A stretch of DNA of 64,000 nucleotides from CAZZHG01 sp964653655 (GCA_964653655.1 CAZZHG010000009.1:12002-76001); one strand, 5' to 3'; counted from the stretch's first letter, positions 8,125 to 16,821 are shown. Notes: a model not told the origin generated them from the sequence alone. Made by a program: numbers and translations.

Positions 8125-8685
8125 ATGAGTTCCACCATGAATCCGAGCACGAAGGGCCCTTATCCCCCGCGTTTGAATCTGGGCTGCGGAAGAAAAAAGA
8201 TGGAAGGCATGCTGAACGTCGATATCGCTCCGGAGTCCGGAGCCGACCTCGCCTTCGATCTAAATTCCCGCCCCTGGCCTTTGCCCCGAGACTATTTTGA
8301 GGAGATCCACGCCATGGATCTGATTGAGCACGTCGTTTCCGTGACGGATACCTTGGAGGAGATCCACGGGGTCGCGGCCGAAGACGCCCTCGTTCATATC
8401 ACCGTCCCGCACTTTTCGTCGGCGAATGCCTTCACGGACCCGACCCACCGCCACTTTTTCGGAGCGGGGTCATTCGACTACTTCACCAAGGGGCATTCCT
8501 TGGACTACTACTCCAAAGCGCGGTTTCGCATCGAGTCCGTCCGGATCTTTTTTGCTCCGACGCTGCTCAACAAGTTGGTTTGGCGTCTGGCCAATCGATG
8601 GCCGGCGGAATATGAGCGCCGGTGGGCCTGGCTCTTTCCCGCCTGGTTTCTCGACGTGAGGCTGCGGGCACTCAAGGCCCAATAG
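8125..8685 (+). CDS. Class I SAM-dependent methyltransferase-like protein
   Basis: 186 aa from ATG 8125 (ATG 8137 is an alternative). The N-terminus carries the SAM-binding motif I LNLGCGRKK, followed by an acidic motif II region (NVDIAPESGADLAFDL) and an EEIHAMDLIEHV segment typical of small methyltransferases that act late in polysaccharide or surface biosynthesis. The open frame extends upstream to 7876, but that part overlaps the previous gene and is low-complexity Arg/Thr, so it was excluded. The ribosome site is weak. Substrate unknown. Confidence 0.75.
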   Translation: MSSTMNPSTKGPYPPRLNLGCGRKKMEGMLNVDIAPESGADLAFDLNSRPWPLPRDYFEEIHAMDLIEHVVSVTDTLEEIHGVAAEDALVHITVPHFSSANAFTDPTHRHFFGAGSFDYFTKGHSLDYYSKARFRIESVRIFFAPTLLNKLVWRLANRWPAEYERRWAWLFPAWFLDVRLRALKAQ

Positions 8686-8715
8686 TGGAATGGTTTTGGC
8701 TTTGCGAGAGTCCGC

Positions 8716-8735
8716 CTCCGCCCTTAGGGCTACGG
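8716..8735. repeat. Dispersed intergenic repeat, copy 1
   Basis: This 20-nt stretch matches 24639-24658 at 17 of 20 positions (core CGCCC..TNGGGCTACGG). Both copies are in short spacers just after a gene end. A small dispersed repeat family is possible, but two copies are little evidence. Confidence 0.35.
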
Positions 8736-8740
8736 CGCGA

Positions 8741-8804
8741 CAAAATTCGCGAAGCGAATTTTGGAGTGGGCCGGGCTCAAACCTTTCGGCTGGAGCCCGG
8801 CCCA
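8741..8804. terminator. Paired inverted repeats between convergent genes
   Basis: Two perfect hairpins. The first has arms 8741-8750 and 8754-8763 (10 bp, 3-nt loop, A/T-rich outer ends). The second has arms 8767-8778 and 8793-8804 (12 bp, GC-rich). They lie between the methyltransferase (+) and the S41 protease (-). The first looks like a bidirectional terminator for both genes; the second has no U tract. Confidence 0.6.
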
Positions 8805-8818
8805 CGGATACCTCGCGG

Positions 8819-10579
8819 TTATAGTACCCCGATGCCGGGGACCGCGAAGTTGAAGTTGAGGAACATCGGAACCAGGAACTGCCAGTTCCGGAAACCGTTT
8901 CCGATTTCGAAGCCGCTGCTTGTCGGAGCGCGCGGCCCCGCGAGCACGCAACCCAGTACATCCTGAGCGACGAGGACCTGGTAATCGGGGACTACCGCAG
9001 CGGTCGCTTGTCCGGTCTGGAAGTCCTTCGCCGCCGTGCCGTTCTTAGCAAGGCACGCGTTGATGTCGCCTACTTGAGCCGCGCGGGGCTGCTGCCAGGG
9101 AGTGCCGACCGGATCGAGAGCCATGTACTCATCTTCTTCGCGATCGGCGACTTTTTCGTCGTCGGTCGGATTCGGAGTGGACCAAGCTTGGAAGTCCGGG
9201 TAAACGCCTTCGACTTGATTCGTCCGGCCCGAGGGCAGGTAGAACCGGGCGATGGTCAGCCGAACGGCGAGTCTCGCGCTGAGCTGAGACTGCTGCTGCA
9301 CGGAACCCTTGCCGTAAGTGCGATCGCCGACGAGCCAGGCACGCTTGTGATCCTGGAGGGCGCCCGCGACGATTTCCGAAGCGCTGGCCGACCGGGAGTT
9401 GATGAGCGTTACGAGCGGAAGGCCCGTGAGCCGCGGCTCGGTCGTGTCGAGTCTGGTGTCCTTGCCGGTGGCAAGGGCCTTCGTCGAGACGACGGTCTGT
9501 CCCTTATCGAGAAAGAGGTTCGCGATGCAAACGGCCTGGTTGATGAGACCTCCGCCGTTGTCGCGCAAGTCGAACACGAGGGCCTTCGCGCCTTTGGTAA
9601 CCGAGTCCTTGATCGCCGAGCCGACTTCCTCGCAACCCTTGTCCTTCATGAACCCGGAGAGCTTTACGTAACCGACGGTGTCGCCGTTGGGGTTCGTGAG
9701 AAGCTTGTGGGCCACGTTGGGCTGGGTGATGAGGTCGCGCGCAACCAGGATCTGAAGGGACTTGCCCGCGCGATCCACCGTCAGAGTGACGGTCGTTCCT
9801 TGCTGTCCCTTAATCTTCTTAAGAGCCCCGGAGAGATCGTCGCCGCTCACTTCGACTCCGTCGACGTGGGTGAGCACATCCTGCGGGCGAAGGCCGGCTT
9901 TGAGGGCCGGGCTCCCTTCCAGAGGCGTCTCGAGGAGGATCAGGTTCTTGCCGCCCCGTTTGACGAGCTTGAAGCGGGCGCCGATGCCGACGAAATCGTC
10001 GCTTCCCGCCTGCATCTCGTCCTGGAGGTACTGCATGGGCAGCACCATCGTGTGCGGATCCTTCAGAACTCCGATGTACACGTTGTAGATGCGGGCCGTG
10101 AGGACGGCTTCCTTCTTGCTGAAGTCGGGAAGACCCTTGAACCAGGCGAGCAGCCGGGTGAAGTCCACTTCTCCCGCGACCGCGCGGTTCTGATAGAGGC
10201 GCGTCCAAAACTGATGAATCGCGTTTCGCTCGTCCCTCCGGGCTTTGTAAGCGACGGCCGGGCTTTCATCCTTCAGAGCCGCCGGTTCCACCGCGACGAT
10301 CTGGCCGAAGTCCGCTTTTACGGTACCAAAGCCAGGGTTCGCGTTTTGAATGCGGTCCTTGGTGGTGAGGGTCGCGCCGTCGAGGGCCGCGGCCTCGGTG
10401 AGGGCGTGGACGCAGGCGAGAAAGACTCTTTCCGCCTTATAGCAGGTGGAGTTTTCGAACGAAGGTTCGATCTCCGCGAAGGAAAGAGCGACGTCTTCCC
10501 AATACTCCGCCATCGTTTTCTGAGCGGAACTGGCCACACTGAGCGAGATGAAACACGTGAGCAAAAACAGTCGCTTCAT
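8819..10579 (-). CDS. S41-family C-terminal processing protease with PDZ domain
   Basis: 586-aa exported serine protease. Signal peptide MKRLFLLTCFISLSVASSAQ with a TAAGGGGGG-type ribosome site before ATG 10579. A PDZ domain lies at about residues 170-255 (LILLETPLEGSPALKAGLRPQDVLTHVDG). The S41 catalytic domain has nucleophile Ser in SRSASASE and the general-base Lys in TYGKGSVQ. CtpA/Prc-type proteases trim or degrade periplasmic proteins. The N-terminal 150 residues and the C-terminal Cys-containing tail (after about residue 470) are less typical. It lies 118 nt downstream of the Flp-like gene on the same strand. Confidence 0.92.
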   Translation of the reverse strand: MKRLFLLTCFISLSVASSAQKTMAEYWEDVALSFAEIEPSFENSTCYKAERVFLACVHALTEAAALDGATLTTKDRIQNANPGFGTVKADFGQIVAVEPAALKDESPAVAYKARRDERNAIHQFWTRLYQNRAVAGEVDFTRLLAWFKGLPDFSKKEAVLTARIYNVYIGVLKDPHTMVLPMQYLQDEMQAGSDDFVGIGARFKLVKRGGKNLILLETPLEGSPALKAGLRPQDVLTHVDGVEVSGDDLSGALKKIKGQQGTTVTLTVDRAGKSLQILVARDLITQPNVAHKLLTNPNGDTVGYVKLSGFMKDKGCEEVGSAIKDSVTKGAKALVFDLRDNGGGLINQAVCIANLFLDKGQTVVSTKALATGKDTRLDTTEPRLTGLPLVTLINSRSASASEIVAGALQDHKRAWLVGDRTYGKGSVQQQSQLSARLAVRLTIARFYLPSGRTNQVEGVYPDFQAWSTPNPTDDEKVADREEDEYMALDPVGTPWQQPRAAQVGDINACLAKNGTAAKDFQTGQATAAVVPDYQVLVAQDVLGCVLAGPRAPTSSGFEIGNGFRNWQFLVPMFLNFNFAVPGIGVL

Positions 10580-10697
10580 GAACCCCCCTTAGGCTTCGCG
10601 ATTGATTTGTCACAAGGTGTCAGGCTGCGGCGCAGCCCGTCAAAACGCGTGACTCGAAGTGTTAACTTTTGCTGTCAGCAAACGAAAAGGGGGGACT

Positions 10698-10934
10698 TTA
10701 CTTTCCGAGATCGGCGCTGAAGCAGGAGTTTCCGGAAGGGAGATCCGGGGCGCGGCCGCCCGGAGTGGTGCAGTCGGGGCACGCGATGGCTACCTGGAGA
10801 GCCATGCCGGTCCAGAGGCAGTAGATGGTCTGGTTCGGGTTTCGAATGACGACCGCCATGGTCACGGCGAGCATCACCACCATCAGTATGTATTCGAGGA
10901 TCGCTTGTCCGCGTTTGCCCCTCGGTTTGCCCAT
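10698..10934 (-). CDS. Flp/TadE-type prepilin-like protein
   Basis: 78 aa. The short basic leader MGKPRGKRG is followed directly by QAILEYILMVVMLAVTMAVV, matching the class III prepilin cleavage site (Gly before a hydrophobic helix with Glu at +5) found in Flp pilins and TadE-like pseudopilins. Four cysteines follow in the C-terminal half, unusual for a Flp pilin. No tad or prepilin-peptidase gene is nearby, so it may use machinery encoded elsewhere. Confidence 0.75.
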   Translation of the reverse strand: MGKPRGKRGQAILEYILMVVMLAVTMAVVIRNPNQTIYCLWTGMALQVAIACPDCTTPGGRAPDLPSGNSCFSADLGK

Positions 10935-10968
10935 ATCCTTATTATAGCGGATCGCCTAAGTCGGCGCG

Positions 10969-11640
10969 TCACCACAAGTTGGACGCCACATTCAGAGAGA
11001 AATGCGCGATTACACAGGGCAAAAGCTTGCCGGTCGCAAAGCGCAGGTACGCGAGCCAAAGCCCCGTAAAGAAGGTGTACAGCATCTGAAAGGCGACGAA
11101 GGCGGAGGGCTCGACGGCGGCGTTTTGCGTATGCCACAGAGAAAACGCGAGAGCCGAAACCCAAACCGAAACCGGGATTGGGTTCGTCTCCGTGAGCCGG
11201 ATGCCCGGGGCGAATCTTTCCGCGAGCGATTGCAGCCAGCCACGAAAGAGCCACTCTTCGCCGAGCGGAATGGCGATCGTGAACCACACGATCGCCTCTC
11301 TCCCGCTCGGAGTCCTGAACAATTCGAAGAGCGTCGGCGAGTCGTGGAAAAATCCGAATATCGCCGATATCGCGAACGGAACGGGGATTGTTTTCAGGGA
11401 ATCGGCGAAAGAAAGAAGCGCCGGCTCTTTCGATTTCGGCGCCGGCGCCGAAAGGCAGAACAGGCCGGCGAGAAGCGGGAAGGAGAGGGTGCTGAACCAG
11501 TACCACTCGGTCATCGATTCCAGGGCGTCGGCGATGGATTTGGAGGTCGGAAGAAACCCGCCGGCGAGAATGACTCCGCTAAGGATGGCGAGAGCGAGCG
11601 CTTTCCAGCGGAAAGCCAGCGAGGCGACCGAAAAAGGCAT
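10969..11640 (-). CDS. CPBP-family intramembrane metalloprotease
   Basis: 223-aa polytopic membrane protein of the CAAX protease/bacteriocin-processing (Abi) family. Motif 1 EEWLFRGWL has the Glu-Glu and Arg; motif 2 FSLWHTQNA and the C-terminal motif VIAHFSLNVASN supply the metal-binding His/Asn residues. Multiple hydrophobic segments are present. It ends 34 nt from the prepilin-like gene on the same strand and is divergent from waaF. Substrate unknown. Confidence 0.88.
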   Translation of the reverse strand: MPFSVASLAFRWKALALAILSGVILAGGFLPTSKSIADALESMTEWYWFSTLSFPLLAGLFCLSAPAPKSKEPALLSFADSLKTIPVPFAISAIFGFFHDSPTLFELFRTPSGREAIVWFTIAIPLGEEWLFRGWLQSLAERFAPGIRLTETNPIPVSVWVSALAFSLWHTQNAAVEPSAFVAFQMLYTFFTGLWLAYLRFATGKLLPCVIAHFSLNVASNLW

Positions 11641-11702
11641 TTAGGGAGCCTCATGCAAAAACGGTTTCCAGGCAACCGCGCCCTTAGGGTATTTTCCTCC
11701 TG

Positions 11703-12692
11703 ATGAACAGTTTCTCCGATAGCCCCCGCCGCATCGTGGTGCGGGCGCCCAACTGGCTCGGCGACCACGTGATGGCCGGTAGCTTTTATCGCGGCCTGAA
11801 GGCCGCCTATCCTGGTGCTCACTTGGCGCTGCTCTGCCGGGAGGCCGCCGCCGGAGTCGACTACTCCGATGTTTTCGACGAAGTGATCGTGCGCTCGCGG
11901 GCGGAAACTTCGCTCGGCCGCAAAGTGCTCGGCACCGCCGCGGTTCTGAGAAAGGGCAAATTCGATTTGGCCATTTCGCTTCCGGCCTCTCTCTCCTCGG
12001 CGGTTCTGTTCGCGCTCGCCGGGATTCCCAATCGGGTCGGTTTCGCCGAAAGCACGGCCGAAGGATTTCTCACTCACGCGATTGCCTGGCCCGAGCGGGC
12101 GGCCGGACTGCACAAAAGTCAGCTCTATCTGAAGCTTCTCGAAGCGCTGGGCGGTAAGACGCTGCCTCCTCCGCTTCCTCGTTACGACGGAAAACGGGAG
12201 AATCTCATCGTCGTCGCGCCCGGCGCCGCGAACCCCTTACGGGAGTGGCCGGGTTACGTGGAATTAATCCCCGAGCTGCGCAAACGTTACTGGGCCTTCA
12301 AGATCGTTGTCGTGGGTGCCGCGACGGAAAGTAAATGGCATGGGATTTTGAAACGGATGAACCACCCGGGCGTCGTGGATTACGTCGAAAAGACGACTCT
12401 CCCGGAGCTCGTCGCGCTCTGCCGCCGGGCGAAGCTCGTGGTGTCGAACGATTCCGGCGCGGCTCACGTGGCCTCGACTCTCGCGGGAACACCCACGGTG
12501 GTCGTCTTCGGTCCGGGGGATCCAGCCTATGTGAAACCCATCGGGCCTTCCCATGTGGTGCGTAAGGCGGATCTTCCCTGCTCGCCCTGCGAGAGCGCCC
12601 AGTGCAAAGGCTCCTTCGGCTATCAGGCTTGCCTCAAGGAGTTGCCGGTGGAGCCGGTGCTCAACCAGGTGAGCCAAATCCTTTCTTTTTGA
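11703..12692 (+). CDS. waaF: ADP-heptose:LPS heptosyltransferase II
   Basis: 329-aa family 9 glycosyltransferase that adds heptose II to the inner core of lipopolysaccharide at the inner face of the cytoplasmic membrane. Diagnostic features are the N-terminal RAPNWLGDHVM, the nucleotide-sugar motif VSNDSGAAHVASTLAGTPTV at about residues 247-266, and the Cys-rich segment LPCSPCESAQCKGSFGYQAC near the C-terminus typical of WaaF. It shows that the organism makes a heptose-containing LPS core. Confidence 0.92.
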   Translation: MNSFSDSPRRIVVRAPNWLGDHVMAGSFYRGLKAAYPGAHLALLCREAAAGVDYSDVFDEVIVRSRAETSLGRKVLGTAAVLRKGKFDLAISLPASLSSAVLFALAGIPNRVGFAESTAEGFLTHAIAWPERAAGLHKSQLYLKLLEALGGKTLPPPLPRYDGKRENLIVVAPGAANPLREWPGYVELIPELRKRYWAFKIVVVGAATESKWHGILKRMNHPGVVDYVEKTTLPELVALCRRAKLVVSNDSGAAHVASTLAGTPTVVVFGPGDPAYVKPIGPSHVVRKADLPCSPCESAQCKGSFGYQACLKELPVEPVLNQVSQILSF

Positions 12693-12723
12693 CTTCGCCC
12701 CGCACGCAGGCATTATTTTCCCT

Positions 12724-13410
12724 ATGAAAATTCTCTTCTTGGCGACTTTGGTTTTGGGATTCGGCCTGTTTTCCCGCGCGGACGAGAAGGCCGCCGCACC
12801 CGCGGAACCGGCGAAAGCCGAGGCTCCGAAAGCCGACGCGAAGGAAGCTCCGAAGTTCACCGGAGACGCCGCGAAGTTGAAGGATACGATGGTCGACCTC
12901 TTCGAAACTTCGAAGAAGGTGTCCGCGCCTGAAGCTTCGGAGAAGAAAAAAGCGCAGGTGCGCATCGAGAAGGCTCTCGACTGGGAACGCATCGCGAAGG
13001 ATTGCCTCGGCACCAAGCGGTGGGGTGCTCAGTCGGCCGCGACCCGCAAACAATTCAAAGATCTTTTGCAGGAAGTGATCGTGCGGACCGCGTTCTCCCG
13101 CCTCGACAAGTTCTGGAGAGACACGAAGAAGTACGACATCGAGAAAATCGAAATGAAGGGCGCGAACGCCCACGTCTCCACCAAGTTTCTGGTCGACAAG
13201 GAAGATTTTCTTCTCGAGTACTTCCTCGCCAAGACGGGCGGCCAGTGGCTCATCTACGACGTCTCTTATGAGGATCTGAAATACAGCGAGAACATCGCCG
13301 AGCAGATCAGCGCCTTCATGAAGGACAACAACTTCAACACGCTCCTCGACAAGCTTCGTAAACGGCGGGACGAGCTCAAGGAAGACAAGCCCGAAGTCAA
13401 AAAGGGCTGA
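12724..13410 (+). CDS. MlaC/Ttg2D-like periplasmic phospholipid-binding protein
   Basis: 228 aa. Signal peptide (MKILFLATLVLGFGLFSRA) and an Ala/Pro/Lys linker are followed by an MlaC-type domain: helix with LKDTMVDLFET, then DWERIAKDCLGTKRWGAQ, a common MlaC feature, and QWLIYDVSYEDLKYSENIA matching the family core. In other bacteria MlaC carries phospholipids between outer and inner membranes. The other mla genes are not adjacent. It lies 31 nt after waaF and ends before a terminator, so it probably shares that transcript. Confidence 0.87.
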   Translation: MKILFLATLVLGFGLFSRADEKAAAPAEPAKAEAPKADAKEAPKFTGDAAKLKDTMVDLFETSKKVSAPEASEKKKAQVRIEKALDWERIAKDCLGTKRWGAQSAATRKQFKDLLQEVIVRTAFSRLDKFWRDTKKYDIEKIEMKGANAHVSTKFLVDKEDFLLEYFLAKTGGQWLIYDVSYEDLKYSENIAEQISAFMKDNNFNTLLDKLRKRRDELKEDKPEVKKG

Positions 13411-13472
13411 GTCGCGTTACCTGAAAAGTCTGTAATAACGGGTATCTAACTGCGCCCCTTTCCGTTCCGACA

Positions 13473-13499
13473 CTGCGCGAAAAAGTGCAGGTTTTTTTT
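13473..13499 (+). terminator. Rho-independent terminator after the mlaC-like gene
   Basis: Six-base-pair stem 13473-13478 with 13485-13490 (one G-U), loop GAAAAA, then G and eight T. It lies 63 nt after the stop and before the DUF4189 pair. Confidence 0.75.
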
Positions 13500-13540
13500 C
13501 CTGGAAACTGCTATTAGAGACCTCCAAACGGAGGTTTCTC

Positions 13541-14047
13541 GTGAAGCAGTTCCTTATCGGTCTTTCCCTGTTGTTGTCCGTCGGGTTCTCGGCCCCCAAG
13601 GCCGAAGCCGTTATCATCGGCGGCACTTATTTCACCGGCATCGGCATCAACTACGCCGGCTGGGGCTGGTACCCGCTCGGCCTTAACGGCTGGTGGCCCT
13701 ACTACGGTTACTCTTACTGGCCGTACTACGATTTCGCGGTTTACTACGCCACGTACGGCGCGATTTCGATTTCCAAGTCCACCGGCGCGGTGGGCGTGAG
13801 CTTCCGTCACGACTCGCGCGAGGGCGCCTTCAACGACGCCAACGGCTACTGCGGCTCGGAAGATTGCCGCCCGGTCGTTTGGGTGCAGGGCGGATGCGGA
13901 GCCATCGCCGCGACGGCCGACAAGGCCGCTTTTGGCTGGGGCGTTGCGACCTCCAAGTACGCCGCTCGTAGCCGCGCGATGCGCGGATGCAAAGCGTCCG
14001 GCGGAAAGAAGGATTGCCGGATCGCCGCTTGGGTTTGCTCCTGGTAG
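13541..14047 (+). CDS. Secreted DUF4189-domain protein, copy 1
   Basis: 168 aa, GTG start at 13541 with a perfect GGAGG site. Signal peptide ends near APKAEA. A Tyr/Trp/Gly-rich linker (WGWYPLGLNGWWPYYGYSYW) precedes a DUF4189 domain (about residues 70-168) with four regularly spaced cysteines (CGSEDC, GGC, RGC, DC, VC). DUF4189 proteins are secreted and mostly uncharacterised. It is about 60% identical by eye to the next gene, so it is a recent tandem duplicate. Confidence 0.85.
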   Translation: MKQFLIGLSLLLSVGFSAPKAEAVIIGGTYFTGIGINYAGWGWYPLGLNGWWPYYGYSYWPYYDFAVYYATYGAISISKSTGAVGVSFRHDSREGAFNDANGYCGSEDCRPVVWVQGGCGAIAATADKAAFGWGVATSKYAARSRAMRGCKASGGKKDCRIAAWVCSW

Positions 14048-14112
14048 TCCGGGACTGACCTGATTTCGGCACGGGATGTGCTTAGTCTCTTCCTGAAAGG
14101 GAGGGACATCTC

Positions 14113-14619
14113 GTGAAAAAATTCATCCTCGGTATTACGTTTCTATTCGGTGTCGGCCTCGGCGGTAAACCCGCCGAGGCCTATCCGTATTTCTTTCATT
14201 CCGGTTACGGTGTGAACTACGCCGGCTGGGGCTGGTACCCGCTCGCGGGGATCGGCACGCTGCCTTACTACGGCTACTCCTACTGGCCCTACTACAACTA
14301 CTTCGTGTACTACGCCTCCTACGGCGCTATTTCTTATTCGCTGTCGACGGGCGCGGTGGGCTGGAGCTGGGGAAACGCCACGCAACAGGGCGCTTTCGAC
14401 AGGGCGAATGGGTATTGCGCTCAGTCGGATTGCCGGCCGGTCGTTTGGGTGCAAGGCGGCTGCGCGTCGGTGGCGACGAGCTCGGATCGCTCGCGCCTCG
14501 GCTGGGGCTACGACGGTTCCCGGCACTCGGCGCAAAGCCGCGCGCTACGTGCATGCCAAGCGGGCGCGGGAGCACCGGCCGATTGCGCGGTTCTCGCTTG
14601 GGTCTGTTCGTGGAACTGA
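14113..14619 (+). CDS. Secreted DUF4189-domain protein, copy 2
   Basis: 168 aa, the same length as copy 1 and with the same layout: GTG start with GGGAGGG, signal peptide ending near KPAEA, Tyr/Trp-rich linker (YAGWGWYPLAGIGTLPYYG) and DUF4189 domain with the same cysteines (CAQSDCRPVVWVQGGC). The 65-nt gap to copy 1 contains no obvious terminator, so the pair may be co-transcribed. Confidence 0.85.
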   Translation: MKKFILGITFLFGVGLGGKPAEAYPYFFHSGYGVNYAGWGWYPLAGIGTLPYYGYSYWPYYNYFVYYASYGAISYSLSTGAVGWSWGNATQQGAFDRANGYCAQSDCRPVVWVQGGCASVATSSDRSRLGWGYDGSRHSAQSRALRACQAGAGAPADCAVLAWVCSWN

Positions 14620-14641
14620 GAATCTAACCGGATGTCTTGAA

Positions 14642-14992
14642 TCAGCGCTGAGCGTTGACTTCGTAAGAGCGAAGCTTGCCGCTGCCGTCGAATACCGCGA
14701 CGACCTCGTCGAACATCTCGAGGTTCTTTTTGTCGCGGCCTTCGTCGCCGATCCACTTCATGCCGATCTTCTTGTAGAAGCGGCAGGTTTCGCCGCTCGG
14801 CTCTTTCACGCGGCACCAGTTGGCCGAGCCGAAGTACTCGACGAAGTCCGTCTTCGTCGCGCTTCCGACCTTTTCCTTATATTCCTCGTCGAGTTTCTTT
14901 CTGGCTTCCGAAGAGGTGAGGCCGTCGCCCGTCTGTTTGGAAGAGCAGGCGGCGAGGGTGAGGAGCATTGCGATCGCGAGTACACGTTTCAT
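14642..14992 (-). CDS. Small lipoprotein
   Basis: 116 aa with signal MKRVLAIAMLLTLAAC (lipobox LAAC, C16). The mature part is polar with one cysteine pair (WCRVKEPSGETC) that could form a disulfide. No family recognised. It is 15 nt downstream of pepP on the same strand and convergent with the DUF4189 pair. Confidence 0.75.
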   Translation of the reverse strand: MKRVLAIAMLLTLAACSSKQTGDGLTSSEARKKLDEEYKEKVGSATKTDFVEYFGSANWCRVKEPSGETCRFYKKIGMKWIGDEGRDKKNLEMFDEVVAVFDGSGKLRSYEVNAQR

Positions 14993-15007
14993 GGCATTGT
15001 CCTTTCA

Positions 15008-16336
15008 TTAACGGCTGCAAAGAGACTCGACTTCCTCGATCTCCTTGGGAGCCTTCACGGTCAGCACTTTGCAACCGTTTGCGGTAATCAAGACGTCGTC
15101 CTCGATGCGCACGCCGATGCCCTTGTAACGGGCAGGACCGGGGGAATCGGGGCTGAAATAGAGACCCGGCTCGACGGTGAATACGTGGCCGGGCTCGAAC
15201 TTGCGGTGGTTTCCGTAGCGCTCGACGTAATAGGTGCCGATGTCGTGGACGTCCATGCCGAGCCAGTGGCCCGTGCCGTGGGGATAGAACGGCGAGTAGG
15301 CGCGGGTCTCGATGAGCTTCTTCGTCGGGCCTTTCAAAACTTTGAGCCGTTTCAGCTCTTCCACGAGCACTTCCACCGTCGTCTGGTGAATGGCCTGCAC
15401 CGTTTTTCCGGGGCGGGCGAGGCGGATTCCTTCCTTCTGGGCGGTCAGAACCGCTTCGTAAATTTCGCGCTGAGGTTCGGAGAAAGTTCCGCCGACCGGA
15501 CACACTCGGGTGATGTCGGCCGTGTAGTAGTCGAACTCGGCGCCCGCGTCGATGAGCAGCAAATCTTTCCCGCTCATGCGCCGGTCGTTCTGCACGTAAT
15601 GGAGCACGCAGGCATTCGGGCCGGAGGCGACAATCGACGAGTATCCGGCGCGCCCCGCGCCGTGTACGCGGAAGGCGTGATGCAAGATCGCCTCGAGCTC
15701 GTACTCGAACATGTGAGGCTTCGCCGTTCTCATCGCGGCGACATGGCCTTCCGCGGTGATGTCGGCGGCGATTTGCAGACGTTGTTGCTCGGCGGCGTTC
15801 TTCACGAGACGCATTTCTCCGAGAACGTTTTCCGGGTCGACGATGGGCCACAGCGCGCGCCCCGTTCTGCCGAGCTTGTGGCAAGCGGTCGCGAGGAGCC
15901 GGAACACTCGGGCGTCCATCTCCGGCTGAAGGCCGACCCGGTAGTAGACGGTTTCCGCTTCCTTGAGCGCTTCGATGAGAGCGTCGTCGAAAAAGTTTCC
16001 CGGCGTCGAAGCGAAAGCGGCGTCCGCTCCGAGACGTTGCTTGGCTCCTTCGGGGCCCAGGATCTTTCCTTCCCAAAGTTCCTTCGTCTTGTTGCGCGGC
16101 TCGACGAACATCTGAAACGGCGTCTTGCTCTCGGGCGAAAGCAGGCACAACGCGTTCGGTTCCTCGAATCCGGTGAGATAGAAGAAATTGCTGTCCTGGC
16201 GGTACGGGTGGTGGACGTCGTTGTTTCGGAGCGCGCTCTGAGCCGCGGGAAAAATCGCGACCCCGCCCTTTATCTTGCGGAGGAAATTCTTCCGGCGGGC
16301 GGCAAAATCAATCGACTGAATTTCCGTTGGCCACAT
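15008..16336 (-). CDS. pepP: Xaa-Pro aminopeptidase (aminopeptidase P)
   Basis: 442-aa M24B metallopeptidase that removes N-terminal residues before proline in the cytoplasm. The N-terminal creatinase-like domain (FFYLTGFEEPNALCL) precedes a pita-bread catalytic domain with the five metal ligands: two Asp in DAGAEFDYYTADITR, His in HGTGHWLGMDVHD, Glu in TVEPGLYF and Glu in VRIEDDVLIT. Length and motif order match E. coli PepP (441 aa). Confidence 0.94.
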   Translation of the reverse strand: MWPTEIQSIDFAARRKNFLRKIKGGVAIFPAAQSALRNNDVHHPYRQDSNFFYLTGFEEPNALCLLSPESKTPFQMFVEPRNKTKELWEGKILGPEGAKQRLGADAAFASTPGNFFDDALIEALKEAETVYYRVGLQPEMDARVFRLLATACHKLGRTGRALWPIVDPENVLGEMRLVKNAAEQQRLQIAADITAEGHVAAMRTAKPHMFEYELEAILHHAFRVHGAGRAGYSSIVASGPNACVLHYVQNDRRMSGKDLLLIDAGAEFDYYTADITRVCPVGGTFSEPQREIYEAVLTAQKEGIRLARPGKTVQAIHQTTVEVLVEELKRLKVLKGPTKKLIETRAYSPFYPHGTGHWLGMDVHDIGTYYVERYGNHRKFEPGHVFTVEPGLYFSPDSPGPARYKGIGVRIEDDVLITANGCKVLTVKAPKEIEEVESLCSR

Positions 16337-16381
16337 GGGGCATCATCCTAAGGGTGGGGTTCGGCTAATTCAACCTGACCT

Positions 16382-16723
16382 TCAGGGATCTTTGCGGAAA
16401 TCGAGCCGGATGGATCGAATGCCCAGGGCTTTGGCTTGGGGTAGCAGCATCCGGGTGACCCGGCCGAGGAGTTTCAGCGAGCCCGGCTCGTAAAACTGAT
16501 CCTGCTGGGTGGGGCAGCGGTAGCCGATGCTCAGCTCCGTCTCCGTTCCGAAGTCTTCGACCTGAATTTCGTAGGGGAGGCTGCTCATCATTTCGAAGCG
16601 CGACTTCACGGTCTGCGCATTCTCGCTAACGATCCGAACCAGCGTCGGGGTCTCGGGGCATCGCTTGGGGGTGGGGGCGGCTTGGGCGACGGACGCGAAT
16701 AGGGGAAGCAGTAACCAGCGCAT
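16382..16723 (-). CDS. Small secreted protein of unknown function
   Basis: 113 aa with a signal peptide (MRWLLLPLFASVAQA) and a short mature domain containing two cysteines (near positions 22 and 70). The gene has a GGAG-containing leader before ATG 16723. No family recognised. Confidence 0.65.
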   Translation of the reverse strand: MRWLLLPLFASVAQAAPTPKRCPETPTLVRIVSENAQTVKSRFEMMSSLPYEIQVEDFGTETELSIGYRCPTQQDQFYEPGSLKLLGRVTRMLLPQAKALGIRSIRLDFRKDP

Positions 16724-16821
16724 GTGGAGTCTCCTCGGTTGTCTGGTAGACGAATGTACCGCACTTTTGTGATGCCGCTGGGCGACAAGACTGGAGGCAC
16801 CGCGACCATTACTCTGCCGCC

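Noticed and set aside
9008..10720. Long plus-strand open frame opposite the S41 protease
   Set aside because: Shadow of the S41 gene, whose active-site motifs and signal peptide are clear.
14408..16351. 647-codon plus-strand frame opposite pepP
   Set aside because: Shadow of pepP and the small lipoprotein; composition is Arg/Gly/Val-rich with no recognised motif.
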